Shown here one piece after another: positions 6,546 to 13,764 of a stretch of DNA of 13,906 nt. The notes under the pieces were generated by a model. It worked only from the letters and a program-made list of their open reading frames with translations. It was not told the origin of the DNA and searched no databases. The position numbers and the translations under genes were made by a program. Location: contig VBHV01000106.1 in assembly GCA_005881995.1 (NCBI GenBank), positions 1 to 13,906 on the forward strand, in the 5' to 3' direction. Numbering within the stretch: position 1 is the stretch's first letter; the number at the start of each line of letters is the position of its first letter. This DNA is from Chloroflexota bacterium. GTDB lineage: Bacteria > Chloroflexota > Ktedonobacteria > Ktedonobacterales > Ktedonobacteraceae.

Positions 6546-8021
6546 GTGGATCGACTTGATACATCTCTAGATGATTACCAGCATATTACCCGTGGTTTAG
6601 CGAGGCAACTGGAAACAAACCCTGAGCAACTTCGCGACGTGCTCCAATATATTATCGCTGTAGGCTCCACTTTGCGACTGAAATTGGATGTGGATACCCT
6701 GCTAAAAGATGTCGCTGAAGCCGCCTGTAAGGCGCTGCGTTTTCGCTATTCCGCGCTGTACCTGGCCGACGATCTGGGATATTTTCGCGTGCGCGCGACA
6801 TCCGGCATTAGTGAAGAGGATGAAGCCTACCTTTATAACCACCCGCTCCCCGATGCCTTTGCCGCCTTGCTTATCAACGAAGACTTTCGCATCAGCGACT
6901 CGTATTTTATTCCTGCCGAGTCCCCCATCTGGCAGAATCGCGAGTTCGCGAGCTATTTTGTGGTCATCGATGAAGATAAGCCACTGACACCCGTCTCTCC
7001 GCGCCGAACTCCAGCCCCGTCCCCGGATATATGGCTCCAGGAAGATTTACTGGTGGTACCCCTGGTGAGCAGTGATAATATGCTGCTGGGTTTTTTGACC
7101 CCAGATGCGCCCTTGAATGGCAAGCGCCCAACCGTCGAGATCATGGCGCTTTTCGAGCTATTCGCAAACCAGGCCGCGGTAGCTATCGAGGGTGCGCGTC
7201 TCTATGCCGAGTTACGTGATGCGCTGAAAAAGGCGCAGGAATCCGAGCGCATCAAAAACCATTTCCTCATGACCGCCTCGCATGAACTGCGCACCCCTTT
7301 AACCGCTATTCAAGGCTATATTGAACTGCTCTGCTCCTATAGTGACTCGTTGGATGACACTACAAAAACACGCTTCATTCATAACGCTCGGCGCTCCTGT
7401 GATGAACTGGTCTTGCTGCTGGGCAACGTTATGGATGCCAGCCGCATCGATCAGGACCGGGTCATGCTCAAGCTGGGGCCGGTGCGGGTAGTGCAGGCAG
7501 TCCAGATGATCCTGGAAATTCTAGAGCCACTCATCGCGCGCGAAAGCCGTACTGTGAAGATCAATATCCCTGATGAGTTCGTTGCCTGGGTGGATGATCT
7601 GCGCCTGCGCCAGGTGCTCTTAAATCTGGTGGGGAACGCTTTGAAATATACGCCGCCAGGGACAGACCTGGAGATTCGCGCCGAATGCACAGCCTGGAAC
7701 GAACTCTCCCGGCGTATACCTGCGCTCAACCGGCAGCTGCTCATCCCTCCATCCGGGCAATTTGTGGTGATCGCCATTCGCGACTGGGGGCCAGGTATTG
7801 CGCTGCAGGATCAGCCCCAGTTGTTCAGCAAGTTCATGCGGCTGACAGACGCCATCAATAGCGCGCAGCGAGGAGCCGGGCTGGGACTCTACCTCTGCCG
7901 CCAGCTTACAGGAGCCATGGGTGGATATGTCTGGATGGAGAGCGCCGGTATAGCAGGCGAAGGCTGCACGTTTTTTGTCGCTCTCCCCTTGCGAGAGGAT
8001 GAGCCACTCTCAGATGAGTGA
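6546..8021 (+). CDS. Soluble GAF-domain sensor histidine kinase
   Basis: The 491-aa product has a short helical N-terminus (1-45), a GAF-like sensory domain (about 46-220, ending ELFANQAAVAIEGARLY), a helical linker, a HisKA dimerisation domain with the phospho-acceptor His246 in ASHELRTPL, and a HATPase_c domain. Its N box is LRQVLLNLVGNALKY (354-368, with Asn360 and Asn364), G1 is RDWGPGIA (412-419) and G2 is GAGLGLYL (443-450). All catalytic motifs are intact, so ATP-dependent autophosphorylation is expected. No signal peptide or membrane helix is present, so it should sense a cytoplasmic cue. A Pro/Ser-rich insert (PVSPRRTPAPSPD, about 149-161) interrupts the GAF domain. Two features support the GTG start: GAGGGAA at 6534-6540, and the first sensible start after the promoter. 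No response regulator lies in the window, so it appears to be an orphan kinase. Confidence 0.93.
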   Translation: MDRLDTSLDDYQHITRGLARQLETNPEQLRDVLQYIIAVGSTLRLKLDVDTLLKDVAEAACKALRFRYSALYLADDLGYFRVRATSGISEEDEAYLYNHPLPDAFAALLINEDFRISDSYFIPAESPIWQNREFASYFVVIDEDKPLTPVSPRRTPAPSPDIWLQEDLLVVPLVSSDNMLLGFLTPDAPLNGKRPTVEIMALFELFANQAAVAIEGARLYAELRDALKKAQESERIKNHFLMTASHELRTPLTAIQGYIELLCSYSDSLDDTTKTRFIHNARRSCDELVLLLGNVMDASRIDQDRVMLKLGPVRVVQAVQMILEILEPLIARESRTVKINIPDEFVAWVDDLRLRQVLLNLVGNALKYTPPGTDLEIRAECTAWNELSRRIPALNRQLLIPPSGQFVVIAIRDWGPGIALQDQPQLFSKFMRLTDAINSAQRGAGLGLYLCRQLTGAMGGYVWMESAGIAGEGCTFFVALPLREDEPLSDE

Positions 8022-8029
8022 GCCTCAAT

Positions 8030-8058
8030 TTGACGGCTTTGATGCTCTATGTTACCAT
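8030..8058 (+). promoter_or_regulatory. Promoter for the 116-aa unknown gene
   Basis: TTGACG at 8030-8035 (five of six matches to the -35) is followed by a 17-bp spacer and TACCAT at 8053-8058. TGT immediately upstream of the -10 gives an extended -10. It starts 9 bp after the histidine kinase stop, so the downstream gene has its own transcription start about 38 nt before its ATG. Confidence 0.55.
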
Positions 8059-8102
8059 AGCTTCTGGGGCTACCTTGCCCATATCCAGGAGGAGAGAGCA
8101 AA

Positions 8103-8453
8103 ATGAACTTATATGAACAATTGGTAGTGGTACGTGAGCGTCTGGAGGGTATCGGCGCGCATGATAATAGTATGGATCTGGTGGAGAAGCTCTTACGCAA
8201 AGCTGAACCTGCCAGGGGCGACAAAACGAACATCACCCAGGTACAGGTGCTGCGCCACATGTTGCGCATGCCCGAAGTCATCGATGACTACAACGTCTAC
8301 AACGACCTGCAAGAACTGCTGAGCGAAAGGGACGAGATGGAGGTCAGCAGGAACGAGGATGCGGCTCCTGCGGCGTATGTAGACACGGAACGGCATCCAA
8401 AGCCAAAGTCATTCTACAAAGCCAAAAAGGAACGAGAGAAAAAGAAAGGCTAG
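8103..8453 (+). CDS. Hypothetical small protein with basic C-terminal tail, 116 aa
   Basis: I do not recognise this protein. The first ~77 residues look helical and amphipathic (NLYEQLVVVRERLEGIG; VQVLRHMLRMPEVIDDYNVYNDLQELL). They are followed by an acidic, alanine-rich linker and a very basic end (KPKSFYKAKKEREKKKG) that could bind nucleic acid or ribosomes. There are no Cys residues, signal peptide or membrane segments. The start is firm: AGGAGGAGAG at 8087-8096 lies 6 nt before ATG at 8103. It has its own promoter 45 bp upstream and is convergent with pspA, whose terminator U-tract is encoded on the opposite strand of this gene's Lys-rich codons. The strong ribosome-binding site and separate promoter suggest good expression. 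Confidence 0.82.
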   Translation: MNLYEQLVVVRERLEGIGAHDNSMDLVEKLLRKAEPARGDKTNITQVQVLRHMLRMPEVIDDYNVYNDLQELLSERDEMEVSRNEDAAPAAYVDTERHPKPKSFYKAKKEREKKKG

Positions 8454-8475
8454 CCCGGAGTGAGAGGCTAGCCTT
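8434..8475 (-). terminator. Intrinsic terminator of pspA, embedded in the 3' end of the convergent gene
   Basis: AAGGCTAGCC at 8446-8455 pairs with GGCTAGCCTT at 8466-8475, a 10-bp stem with a 10-nt loop. Read on the minus strand, the stem is followed by a T-rich tract (TCTTTTTCTCTC from 8445 downward), as expected of a Rho-independent terminator for pspA, whose stop is 26 bp away. On the plus strand the same stem is followed only by ATCCTTTGC, so it would terminate the 116-aa gene poorly. The stop codon TAG of that gene lies in the stem. Confidence 0.7.
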
Positions 8476-8501
8476 ATCCTTTGCTATTGCGGCGGAATGG
8501 C

Positions 8502-9278
8502 TTATAAGCCATCATCGGCATCATTTGATGCGTTTTGAGGGAGCTGTCTCTGCTGCGCGTTCGGCCCACCCAGTTGCATCTGTTGTTTCAAGGCGTGTAA
8601 CTGCGCATCAACATTTTGTTCTGAGGATATTTTGTGCAGCTCGCGTTCGAGCGGATCACCGGAGCCCGCTCCCAACAGCCCCTGGTCGCCAAGCGCGCCC
8701 TGCTCGATCAGGGTGTCCATTGCTTCAGCGCGCGCCTGCATCGTCAATACCTTATCTTGCGCTCGCTGCATCGCGAGATTCATATCGGACATTTCTTCAG
8801 AAATTCCCGTCACGGCCTCGTTGATCTTCACCTGCGCCTGCGCCGCGTTATACTGCGCCTTGACCATCTCTTTCTGCGTGCGGAACGCTTCTACACGCGC
8901 GGTGACGGTGCGCTCCATCGAGATCAACTTCTCTTCCTGCGCCCGTAACTGGGCGATCTGCTGTTCGTAACTATTGATCTGGATCAGAATCGCCTCTTTC
9001 CGTTGCAGCGCCATACGCGCCAGGTCTTCGCGATTGGCTTGCAACGCCTGCATTGCCTGCGCATCCAGCTTATTGGTCTTCTCTAGCAGCTGCGACTGCT
9101 GCAATTCCAGGCGTTTTTCATTCGTCACCACGTCGGCAATAGAACGGCGCAGGTGCTGCAATTGCTCCAATTGCTTGCTATACGAATAGTCCATGACCTG
9201 GCCAGGGTCCTCAGCTTTATCCAGCGCGGCATTGGCCCGTATACGAAAAAGTGTCGCGAGACGTGAGAAAATGCCCAT
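8502..9278 (-). CDS. pspA: PspA/IM30 (Vipp1) family membrane-stress protein
   Basis: The 258-aa product belongs to the PspA/IM30 family, bacterial relatives of ESCRT-III that assemble into rings or rods on the inner face of the cytoplasmic membrane and protect it under stress. It begins with the typical amphipathic helix MGIFSRLATLFRIRANAALDKAEDPGQVMDY. Helical, Gln/Glu/Arg-rich coiled coil follows (about 25-190), including a KMVKAQ-like segment (EMVKAQYNAAQAQ), then an acidic Gly-rich hinge and a C-terminal helical segment (about 210-235) with a Gln/Asn-rich tail. I place the start at ATG 9278 because the family begins with MGIF and GGAGG lies 5 nt upstream; a GTG at 9290 would overlap that ribosome-binding site. 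No pspB, pspC or pspF is present. It is transcribed alone, with its own promoter and terminator. Confidence 0.94.
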   Translation of the reverse strand: MGIFSRLATLFRIRANAALDKAEDPGQVMDYSYSKQLEQLQHLRRSIADVVTNEKRLELQQSQLLEKTNKLDAQAMQALQANREDLARMALQRKEAILIQINSYEQQIAQLRAQEEKLISMERTVTARVEAFRTQKEMVKAQYNAAQAQVKINEAVTGISEEMSDMNLAMQRAQDKVLTMQARAEAMDTLIEQGALGDQGLLGAGSGDPLERELHKISSEQNVDAQLHALKQQMQLGGPNAQQRQLPQNASNDADDGL

Positions 9279-9352
9279 TTGATCCTCCACTCAAGAAAGG
9301 TGCAAGGGTGTGGGTGTCCCCACCTCCTCCCCTCTCTAAAACATTAATAAAC

Positions 9353-9380
9353 ATCATATCATATCTACCAGAATCTTCAA
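9353..9380 (-). promoter_or_regulatory. Candidate pspA promoter
   Basis: On the minus strand TTGAAG (9375-9380) is followed by a 16-bp spacer and TATGAT (9353-9358); a second TATGAT overlaps it at 9358-9363. The leader of about 65-70 nt contains a purine-rich stretch (GAGAGGGGAGGAGG) and a small GTGGG/CCCAC hairpin (9310-9323). No Shine-Dalgarno-linked upstream ORF is evident. Confidence 0.45.
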
Positions 9381-9387
9381 AAAAGCC

Positions 9388-9416
9388 TTGACTTTTCCCT
9401 TGCAATCGGCTATAAT
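9388..9416 (+). promoter_or_regulatory. Strong sigma-70-type promoter of tRNA-Gly
   Basis: TTGACT at 9388-9393 and a perfect TATAAT at 9411-9416 are separated by an ideal 17 bp. Predicted initiation near 9423 gives a 5' leader of about 29 nt, to be removed by RNase P. The -35 hexamer is only 7 bp from the -35 of the divergent pspA promoter. Confidence 0.8.
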
Positions 9417-9451
9417 CCCCACTGTTAGCAGACAACTTACACATCATAGAC

Positions 9452-9523
9452 GCGGGTTTGGTGTAGTGGTAACATGCGACTTTCCCAAAGTTGAGATCAC
9501 GGGTTCAAATCCCGTAACCCGCT
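9452..9523 (+). tRNA. tRNA-Gly (anticodon CCC)
   Basis: The cloverleaf folds fully. The acceptor stem GCGGGTT (9452-9458) pairs with AACCCGC (9516-9522). The D stem GTGT/ACAT has an AGTGGTA loop with the GG pair. The anticodon stem CGACT (9477-9481)/AGTTG (9489-9493) encloses loop TTCCCAA, placing anticodon CCC at 9484-9486. A 5-nt variable loop follows, then T stem ACGGG/CCCGT with loop TTCAAAT. The discriminator base is T at 9523, normal for bacterial tRNA-Gly, and CCA is not encoded (CCC follows). It reads GGG codons and is transcribed as a single-gene unit. Confidence 0.96.
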
Positions 9524-9529
9524 CCCGCT

Positions 9530-9560
9530 ACGACCTCTCAATTGAGAGGTCGTATTTTTA
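9530..9560 (+). terminator. Rho-independent terminator of tRNA-Gly
   Basis: ACGACCTCTCAA (9530-9541) and TTGAGAGGTCGT (9542-9553) form a perfect 24-bp palindrome, giving a stem of about 10 bp with a short AT loop, followed by ATTTTTA. It lies 7 bp after the tRNA. On the minus strand there is no T-tract after the stem, so it is unlikely to be an efficient terminator for the convergent transporter gene. Confidence 0.88.
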
Positions 9561-9580
9561 TTCTGATTCTCTTTCGCCTA

Positions 9581-10918
9581 TCAGCCCTCTCCATGCAGCT
9601 GCTTTTGCATGCGCTGCATATCGCGATCCACCGTTTTCAGACCGAACAGGCAGACCAGCCCGGCAAGAAAGAGGAAAGTCGGCGCGGTCAGGATCAATGC
9701 CGTCCCTAATGACACATTGTTGGCAATCGCACCAATCACAGATGGCGCCGCCGCGTCGCCCAGCAGGTGGGCAAGCAGCAATGAAAGACCCAGCGCGGTA
9801 GCGCGCATCAATGGCGGGATGACATCCTGAATCACGGCATTGAGCGGCCCGGTGCAGAAATTGAGCGAGATGGCAGCAATCACAAACACGGCGATGAACA
9901 GTGGGAGTGTATGAATCAAAAGTGCGATCAGCACAAGCGGTGCCCCCACCAGGAAACCCAATGTTGCGACGAATAAACGACCCTCCGGGCGGCGGCGTTG
10001 GGCATAATCCGCCAGCCAGCCACCGACAACGGTGCCAATCAGTCCGCTGGAGACCAGCACCGCACCTGAAATGAGTCCAGCCTGGCCGAGTGAGAGCTGA
10101 AAGGTATCCACAAAGTAGGACGGCAGCCAGAACGAGGTGCCACCTATCGTGAAGAAGCTGAAGACCAGTGCGCAAACCAGTACCCAGTAGGTGGGAATCG
10201 CGCGTAGTTTTTTCACCGATCCCCAGAAGTCTTTCCCGATGCCTGCATGCCCAAGTTCGGCTGCTGTCTCCCCTACTTCTTTATCCTCATCGTCGCTGTC
10301 AAACACACCACGTCGTGGTTCTACCATGCGCCAGGCCAGGAATGCCGCTATCAAACCTGGAATACCAACTACGAAGAATGCATAACGCCAGCCCAGAGTA
10401 TCAGCGATCAGCCCACCCATCGTAAAACCGATGGCGGCTCCCAGTAAGGTGCCTGCTGACCAGTAGGAGAGAATGCGCCCGCGCTGGTTCTTTGGGAAGT
10501 AATCACCCAGCAGTGAGAGCGAGGCTGGTGCATAGCCAGCCTCGCCAATGCCCAGCACCGAGCGCACGGTGAACAACTGGAGAAAGTTTCGGGTGACACC
10601 GGCGATAACCGTCGCAACGCTCCAGATGCCAACACAGAGAGCGACGATATTTTTCCGTATGCCTCGATCTGCCAAAACTCCTAGTGGCAAGGTAGCCAGT
10701 CCATAGACCAATAGGAACGACGAACCAAGCAGGCCCTCTTGAAAAGGTGTCAGCCCTAAATCCGTCCTTATTTTCGGAAGGACGGCGGGAAGCACGTAAC
10801 GGTCTGCATAATTCAACACGTTGATGATCAGCAGGATAGTAAAGGCAAAACGCGCCTGACCCCGCGTGGGTCGAAAGGGAACTTTGGCCTTAGATGATGC
10901 CGAAGTGGTGGTAGCCAT
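9581..10918 (-). CDS. MFS transporter, Spinster-like
   Basis: The 445-aa product is a 12-helix major facilitator superfamily permease of the inner membrane. A ~22-residue basic cytoplasmic N-terminus precedes TM1, which ends in NYADRYVLPAVLP (36-48). The TM2-TM3 loop carries motif A (GVLADRGIRKN, 80-90), TM4 contains the conserved Arg119, and GIGEAGYAPASLSLLGDYFP (123-142) closely matches the NY.DR and GIGEAGYxP signatures of Spinster-type transporters. An acidic central loop (about 200-240) separates the two six-helix halves. Eukaryotic Spinster proteins move lysophospholipids or sphingosine phosphate; the substrate of bacterial relatives is mostly unknown, so I do not assign one. The ATG at 10918 has only a weak purine-rich ribosome-binding site (GAGAGAAAG). 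It is monocistronic and converges on the tRNA-Gly unit. Confidence 0.9.
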   Translation of the reverse strand: MATTTSASSKAKVPFRPTRGQARFAFTILLIINVLNYADRYVLPAVLPKIRTDLGLTPFQEGLLGSSFLLVYGLATLPLGVLADRGIRKNIVALCVGIWSVATVIAGVTRNFLQLFTVRSVLGIGEAGYAPASLSLLGDYFPKNQRGRILSYWSAGTLLGAAIGFTMGGLIADTLGWRYAFFVVGIPGLIAAFLAWRMVEPRRGVFDSDDEDKEVGETAAELGHAGIGKDFWGSVKKLRAIPTYWVLVCALVFSFFTIGGTSFWLPSYFVDTFQLSLGQAGLISGAVLVSSGLIGTVVGGWLADYAQRRRPEGRLFVATLGFLVGAPLVLIALLIHTLPLFIAVFVIAAISLNFCTGPLNAVIQDVIPPLMRATALGLSLLLAHLLGDAAAPSVIGAIANNVSLGTALILTAPTFLFLAGLVCLFGLKTVDRDMQRMQKQLHGEG

Positions 10919-11221
10919 ATAGTACGCTTTCTCTCAATTCTTCATTCATTTTTCATGTAAACAGTTTTTATCTTTTTTTGTGCTTTATCCCAGTGAACTT
11001 ATTATAACCTATGAGCTACTATAAGTCAGTACGTCAAAAGGATGAGCAGGTTGCAACTCACATCCAGTTGGCACTATTGATCCATAGCAGATCCGGGCTG
11101 TTGTGAAACCATAGAGAGTAGCCGTTCGTCTTGAATCAGAAGAAAAACAGTCGCTTCCAGCGTCTACATATGTGAAGATATCAATAGAGAAGTGTAATAA
11201 TCCGGGAGAAGGGCGGTCAAT
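10919..11221. other. Intergenic region between the MFS transporter and DedA genes
   Basis: This divergent 303-bp AT-rich region carries the transporter promoter described separately, a T-rich stretch at about 10964-10979 within the transporter's leader, and the DedA ribosome-binding site at its right end. I found no convincing plus-strand promoter for dedA. A minus-strand open frame at 11009-11251 has no recognisable composition, crosses the dedA start and is not called as a gene. Confidence 0.55.
11001..11029 (-). promoter_or_regulatory. Candidate promoter of the MFS transporter gene
   Basis: On the minus strand CTGACT (11024-11029) is followed by 17 bp and a perfect TATAAT (11001-11006). 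The predicted leader to the ATG at 10918 is about 75 nt. A TTGACG at 11032-11037 just upstream is too far (25 bp) to act as the -35 for this -10. Confidence 0.55.
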
Positions 11222-11902
11222 TTGGACCTGGCAATACATGTCTTTCGACACACAAATCCAATCATATTCTACCTCATAGTCGCGATAATACTGCTATTGG
11301 AAAGCAGTGGCATACCCATCGCGAACAATACACTGCTGTTGTTTACCGGCGCGCTGGCATCCTTCGGACACCTGAATATCCTGGTGCTCGCCATTGCTGC
11401 CCTTATGGGGAGCATCTCAGGCGCCTGTCTCGCTTATGTAATCGGCTTGCGAGGAGGGAGGCGCTTCCTGTTTCGTGTGTCAAACCGGCTGCATATTGAT
11501 GCACAAAAGATAAATAAGGCCGAACGCTGGTTTCACAGGACAGGTGCGCGCATGATCTTTCTCTCGCGCGTAACACCTTATATCCGCCCCTTTGCGTGCT
11601 TCCCTGCTGGCATGACACGCATGCCCTTTCGTCAGTTCTTTGTGGCTGCTTTAAGCGGCTCTATCCTCTGGTGCGTTACCGTCCTCTCCATTGGCTGGAC
11701 ACTTGGCCGCAATTGGAGGGTGGCCTACAGTTTCATACAGACCTACACCTTGCTGACCATAGGCTTACTCGCCCTGGCAATCGCCGCCTTTATCCTCATC
11801 AAATACGCCATGCGACGCCACCAGCGCAGTCAAACAGAAGCCGCCTCAGACGAAGAGTCTGATATCGAACGCCAGGACACCCGTGACCTGCTCGAAGTCT
11901 GA
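11222..11902 (+). CDS. DedA/VTT-family inner-membrane protein
   Basis: This 226-aa protein is a complete DedA (SNARE-associated, VTT domain) family member. Hydrophobic segments lie at about 12-28, 34-47, 51-75, 135-160 and 172-195. Family motifs are Glu27 in LLESSGIPIANNTLL (25-39), the Gly-rich GSISGACLAYVIGLRGG (63-79), FLSRVTPYIRPFACFPAGMTRMPFRQF (113-139, with Arg116, Pro119, Arg122 and AGM) and GWTLGRNW (158-165). DedA proteins are implicated in membrane homeostasis, and some are reported to recycle polyprenyl-phosphate or phosphatidylethanolamine carriers; this one's substrate is unknown. TTG at 11222 is taken as the start because GAAGGGCGG lies just upstream, an in-frame TAA at 11198 excludes a longer form, and no ATG occurs before the conserved N-terminal motif. 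The tail after the last helix is acidic. It converges on serA with an 18-bp gap. Confidence 0.9.
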   Translation: MDLAIHVFRHTNPIIFYLIVAIILLLESSGIPIANNTLLLFTGALASFGHLNILVLAIAALMGSISGACLAYVIGLRGGRRFLFRVSNRLHIDAQKINKAERWFHRTGARMIFLSRVTPYIRPFACFPAGMTRMPFRQFFVAALSGSILWCVTVLSIGWTLGRNWRVAYSFIQTYTLLTIGLLALAIAAFILIKYAMRRHQRSQTEAASDEESDIERQDTRDLLEV

Positions 11903-11920
11903 TCTGGTTCACCCTCATCC

Positions 11921-13630
11921 CTACAGCTTCACCAGGGTCAACCCAAAGATATCCCCCGCTCCACCAATCTCATTCAGCGCCCAGCCCGGTATCGGATCAT
12001 CGACTGAAATGATCATCAGGGCCGTTTCACGCGGGCGCTGCTCATCACCGGTGTGCGGCGTGCGCACGATCGGGCCAACATCCATATGACGGATATTCAC
12101 TTTGGCCTTGCCCAGTACAGTCCCAACGCGCCCGATCATCCCTGGCTGATCAGGATTGAGACAAAACAGGATATATCCTTCCGGCACGAACTCCGTCCAG
12201 TAGCGGCCAACCTTCACGATGCGTGGCTCGCCCTGCATGACCGTTCCGCTCAGCACATCAACATACTCATCGCCGGAGCCCGGTTTGCCTGCGAAAGAAG
12301 AAACATGACCGTTCGCGCTCAGCACATGTAGAGTAATCAAATTCGTGAACGCGGTCGAAACCGTAGACTTCTGCTCGATAATCTCCAGCCCGCGCTGCTT
12401 CGCCAGCAACTGCGCGCTAATTATATTGACGTGCGCGTCCGAAACCGATTCCAGCAGTCCTTTGATGAGCGCGGCCTGCAAGGGGCGCAGGTCATAGTTG
12501 GCAATATCACCGCTGCAGGACAACTCGATCTGGTTGAGCGGGCCAGGCTGCAGCTGCGTGTAGAGACGACCCATCTGCTCCACCAGTCGCATATAAGGTT
12601 GGAGTACCTTGAGCGTCTCCGGCAGGATCAGCGGTGCGTTAACAGCCGCGCGTGGGAACCCTCCGCGCAAAACCGCCACAATCTGCTCCACCACGTCGAT
12701 AGCCACCCCCACCTGTGCCTCTTCCGTCGAAGCTACCAGGTGCGGCGTGGCGATTACGCGCTCGTGCGCCAGCAGTTGTCGCAACACCTCGTCATCGCGA
12801 ACCGGTTCCTGGCTGAAAACATCGAGCGCCACTCCCGCCAGGCGATTCTCATCGAGTGCGTCAAGCAGCGCCTCTTCGTCGATCAACCCGCCACGCGCGC
12901 AGTTAATCAGCCGCGCTCCCGGCTTGAGCAGGTTGAGTTCGCGCGCCCCTATCAGCCCTCGTGTACCCTGTGGCCCGCTCGTTAGAGAGGTATGCAGCGT
13001 CACAAAATCGGCCTGTTGTAATACCTCATCCAGGCTCATCATTTGAATGTCGAGCTTGCGCGCCTGTTCAGGAGCGACATAGGGATCAAATGCTATTACC
13101 TGCATCGCTAAACCCTGGGCGCGCTGCGCAACCTCTTTGCCCACCTTGCCCAGGCCAATCACGCCCAGCGTTTTATTGCGTACCTCGACCCCCAGAAAAC
13201 GGCTTTTCTCCCATTTCCCCGCCTTCATGCTGCTATTAGCGCCAGGAATGTGTCTGGCCAGCGCCATCAACATGGCAATCGTGTGTTCGGCTGCCGCGAT
13301 GATGTTGCCCGTGGGTGAGTTCACAACCATAATGCCGTGGCGTGTCGCCGCCTCGATATCAATATTATCAACGCCTACCCCCGCCCGTCCCACAATCTTA
13401 AGGTTCGCCGCGGCGCCCAGCACCTCGGCTGTCACCTGCGTTTCGCTGCGCACAATCAATGCGCTATAGCTCCCAATGCGCGCCAGTAATTGTTCCGGCT
13501 TGAGCCCTACCTCTACATCGACCTGCGCTTCTGGCAACTCTTTGTGCAGCAGATCGATACCCTCCTGCGCGATCCGATCGGCCACGAGTATGCGCATAGT
13601 CTCTGCCCCGTTTCCCTGTATTTCACCCAT
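11921..13630 (-). CDS. serA: D-3-phosphoglycerate dehydrogenase, long ACT-domain form
   Basis: The 569-aa product is a long-form SerA, which oxidises 3-phosphoglycerate to 3-phosphohydroxypyruvate with NAD+, the first step of the phosphorylated serine pathway. A D-2-hydroxyacid dehydrogenase core (about 12-330) contains the Rossmann motif GLGKVG (159-164) and the catalytic set Arg246 (NCARGGLID), Glu275 (SQEP) and His297 (TPHLVAST). An intervening ASB-type domain (about 340-475) and a C-terminal ACT domain (about 486-569, FCLNPDQPGMIGRVGTVLG) follow, the usual site of serine feedback control. The normally conserved Gly after TPHL is Val299, and the ACT domain has an extra polar loop (TPHTGDEQRPRE, 524-535). 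The ATG at 13630 has AGAGAGGA about 10 nt upstream; Met12 (13597) matches the usual family N-terminus (MRILVADRIAQEGI) and is an equally possible start. No other serine gene lies nearby. Confidence 0.95.
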   Translation of the reverse strand: MGEIQGNGAETMRILVADRIAQEGIDLLHKELPEAQVDVEVGLKPEQLLARIGSYSALIVRSETQVTAEVLGAAANLKIVGRAGVGVDNIDIEAATRHGIMVVNSPTGNIIAAAEHTIAMLMALARHIPGANSSMKAGKWEKSRFLGVEVRNKTLGVIGLGKVGKEVAQRAQGLAMQVIAFDPYVAPEQARKLDIQMMSLDEVLQQADFVTLHTSLTSGPQGTRGLIGARELNLLKPGARLINCARGGLIDEEALLDALDENRLAGVALDVFSQEPVRDDEVLRQLLAHERVIATPHLVASTEEAQVGVAIDVVEQIVAVLRGGFPRAAVNAPLILPETLKVLQPYMRLVEQMGRLYTQLQPGPLNQIELSCSGDIANYDLRPLQAALIKGLLESVSDAHVNIISAQLLAKQRGLEIIEQKSTVSTAFTNLITLHVLSANGHVSSFAGKPGSGDEYVDVLSGTVMQGEPRIVKVGRYWTEFVPEGYILFCLNPDQPGMIGRVGTVLGKAKVNIRHMDVGPIVRTPHTGDEQRPRETALMIISVDDPIPGWALNEIGGAGDIFGLTLVKL

Positions 13631-13671
13631 CTAAGCCATGTCCTCTCTACTACCAGGTTCTATTAATGATG

Positions 13672-13755
13672 GCCAGGGCGACCGCGAGGGTCGCCCCTAC
13701 AATACGAAACTGTTGCCAGGGCGACCGCGAGGGTCGCCCCTACAATACGAAACTG
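13672..13755 (+). repeat. Tandem pair of 41-bp palindromic intergenic repeats
   Basis: Two identical 41-bp units (13672-13712 and 13715-13755) are separated by TT. Each runs from GCCAGGGCGACC to ACGAAACTG and contains an internal palindrome with arms GGGCGACC and GGTCGCCC around a 5-nt GCGAG loop, then CCTACAATA. They lie 42 bp upstream of the serA start. This resembles REP/MITE-type non-coding elements; no protein is encoded in them. Confidence 0.9.
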
Positions 13756-13764
13756 CCTATCTTA

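Noticed and set aside
9279..9290. GTG at 9290 as the pspA start
   Set aside because: It would place the start codon inside the GGAGG ribosome-binding site of the ATG at 9278 and add four residues not typical of the family.
9530..9553. The tRNA terminator hairpin as a bidirectional terminator for the MFS gene
   Set aside because: On the minus strand the stem is followed by AGCGGGAGC, with no T-tract.
9558..10175. Minus-strand 205-codon open frame overlapping the transporter gene in another frame
   Set aside because: Cys/Arg/His-rich shadow translation of a clear MFS gene.
11009..11251. Minus-strand open frame of 80 codons overlapping the dedA start
   Set aside because: No recognisable protein features, and it overlaps the transporter's -35 element and the dedA ribosome-binding site and start.
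12431..12985. Plus-strand 184-codon open frame opposite serA
   Set aside because: Shadow of serA, whose domains are continuous across the region.
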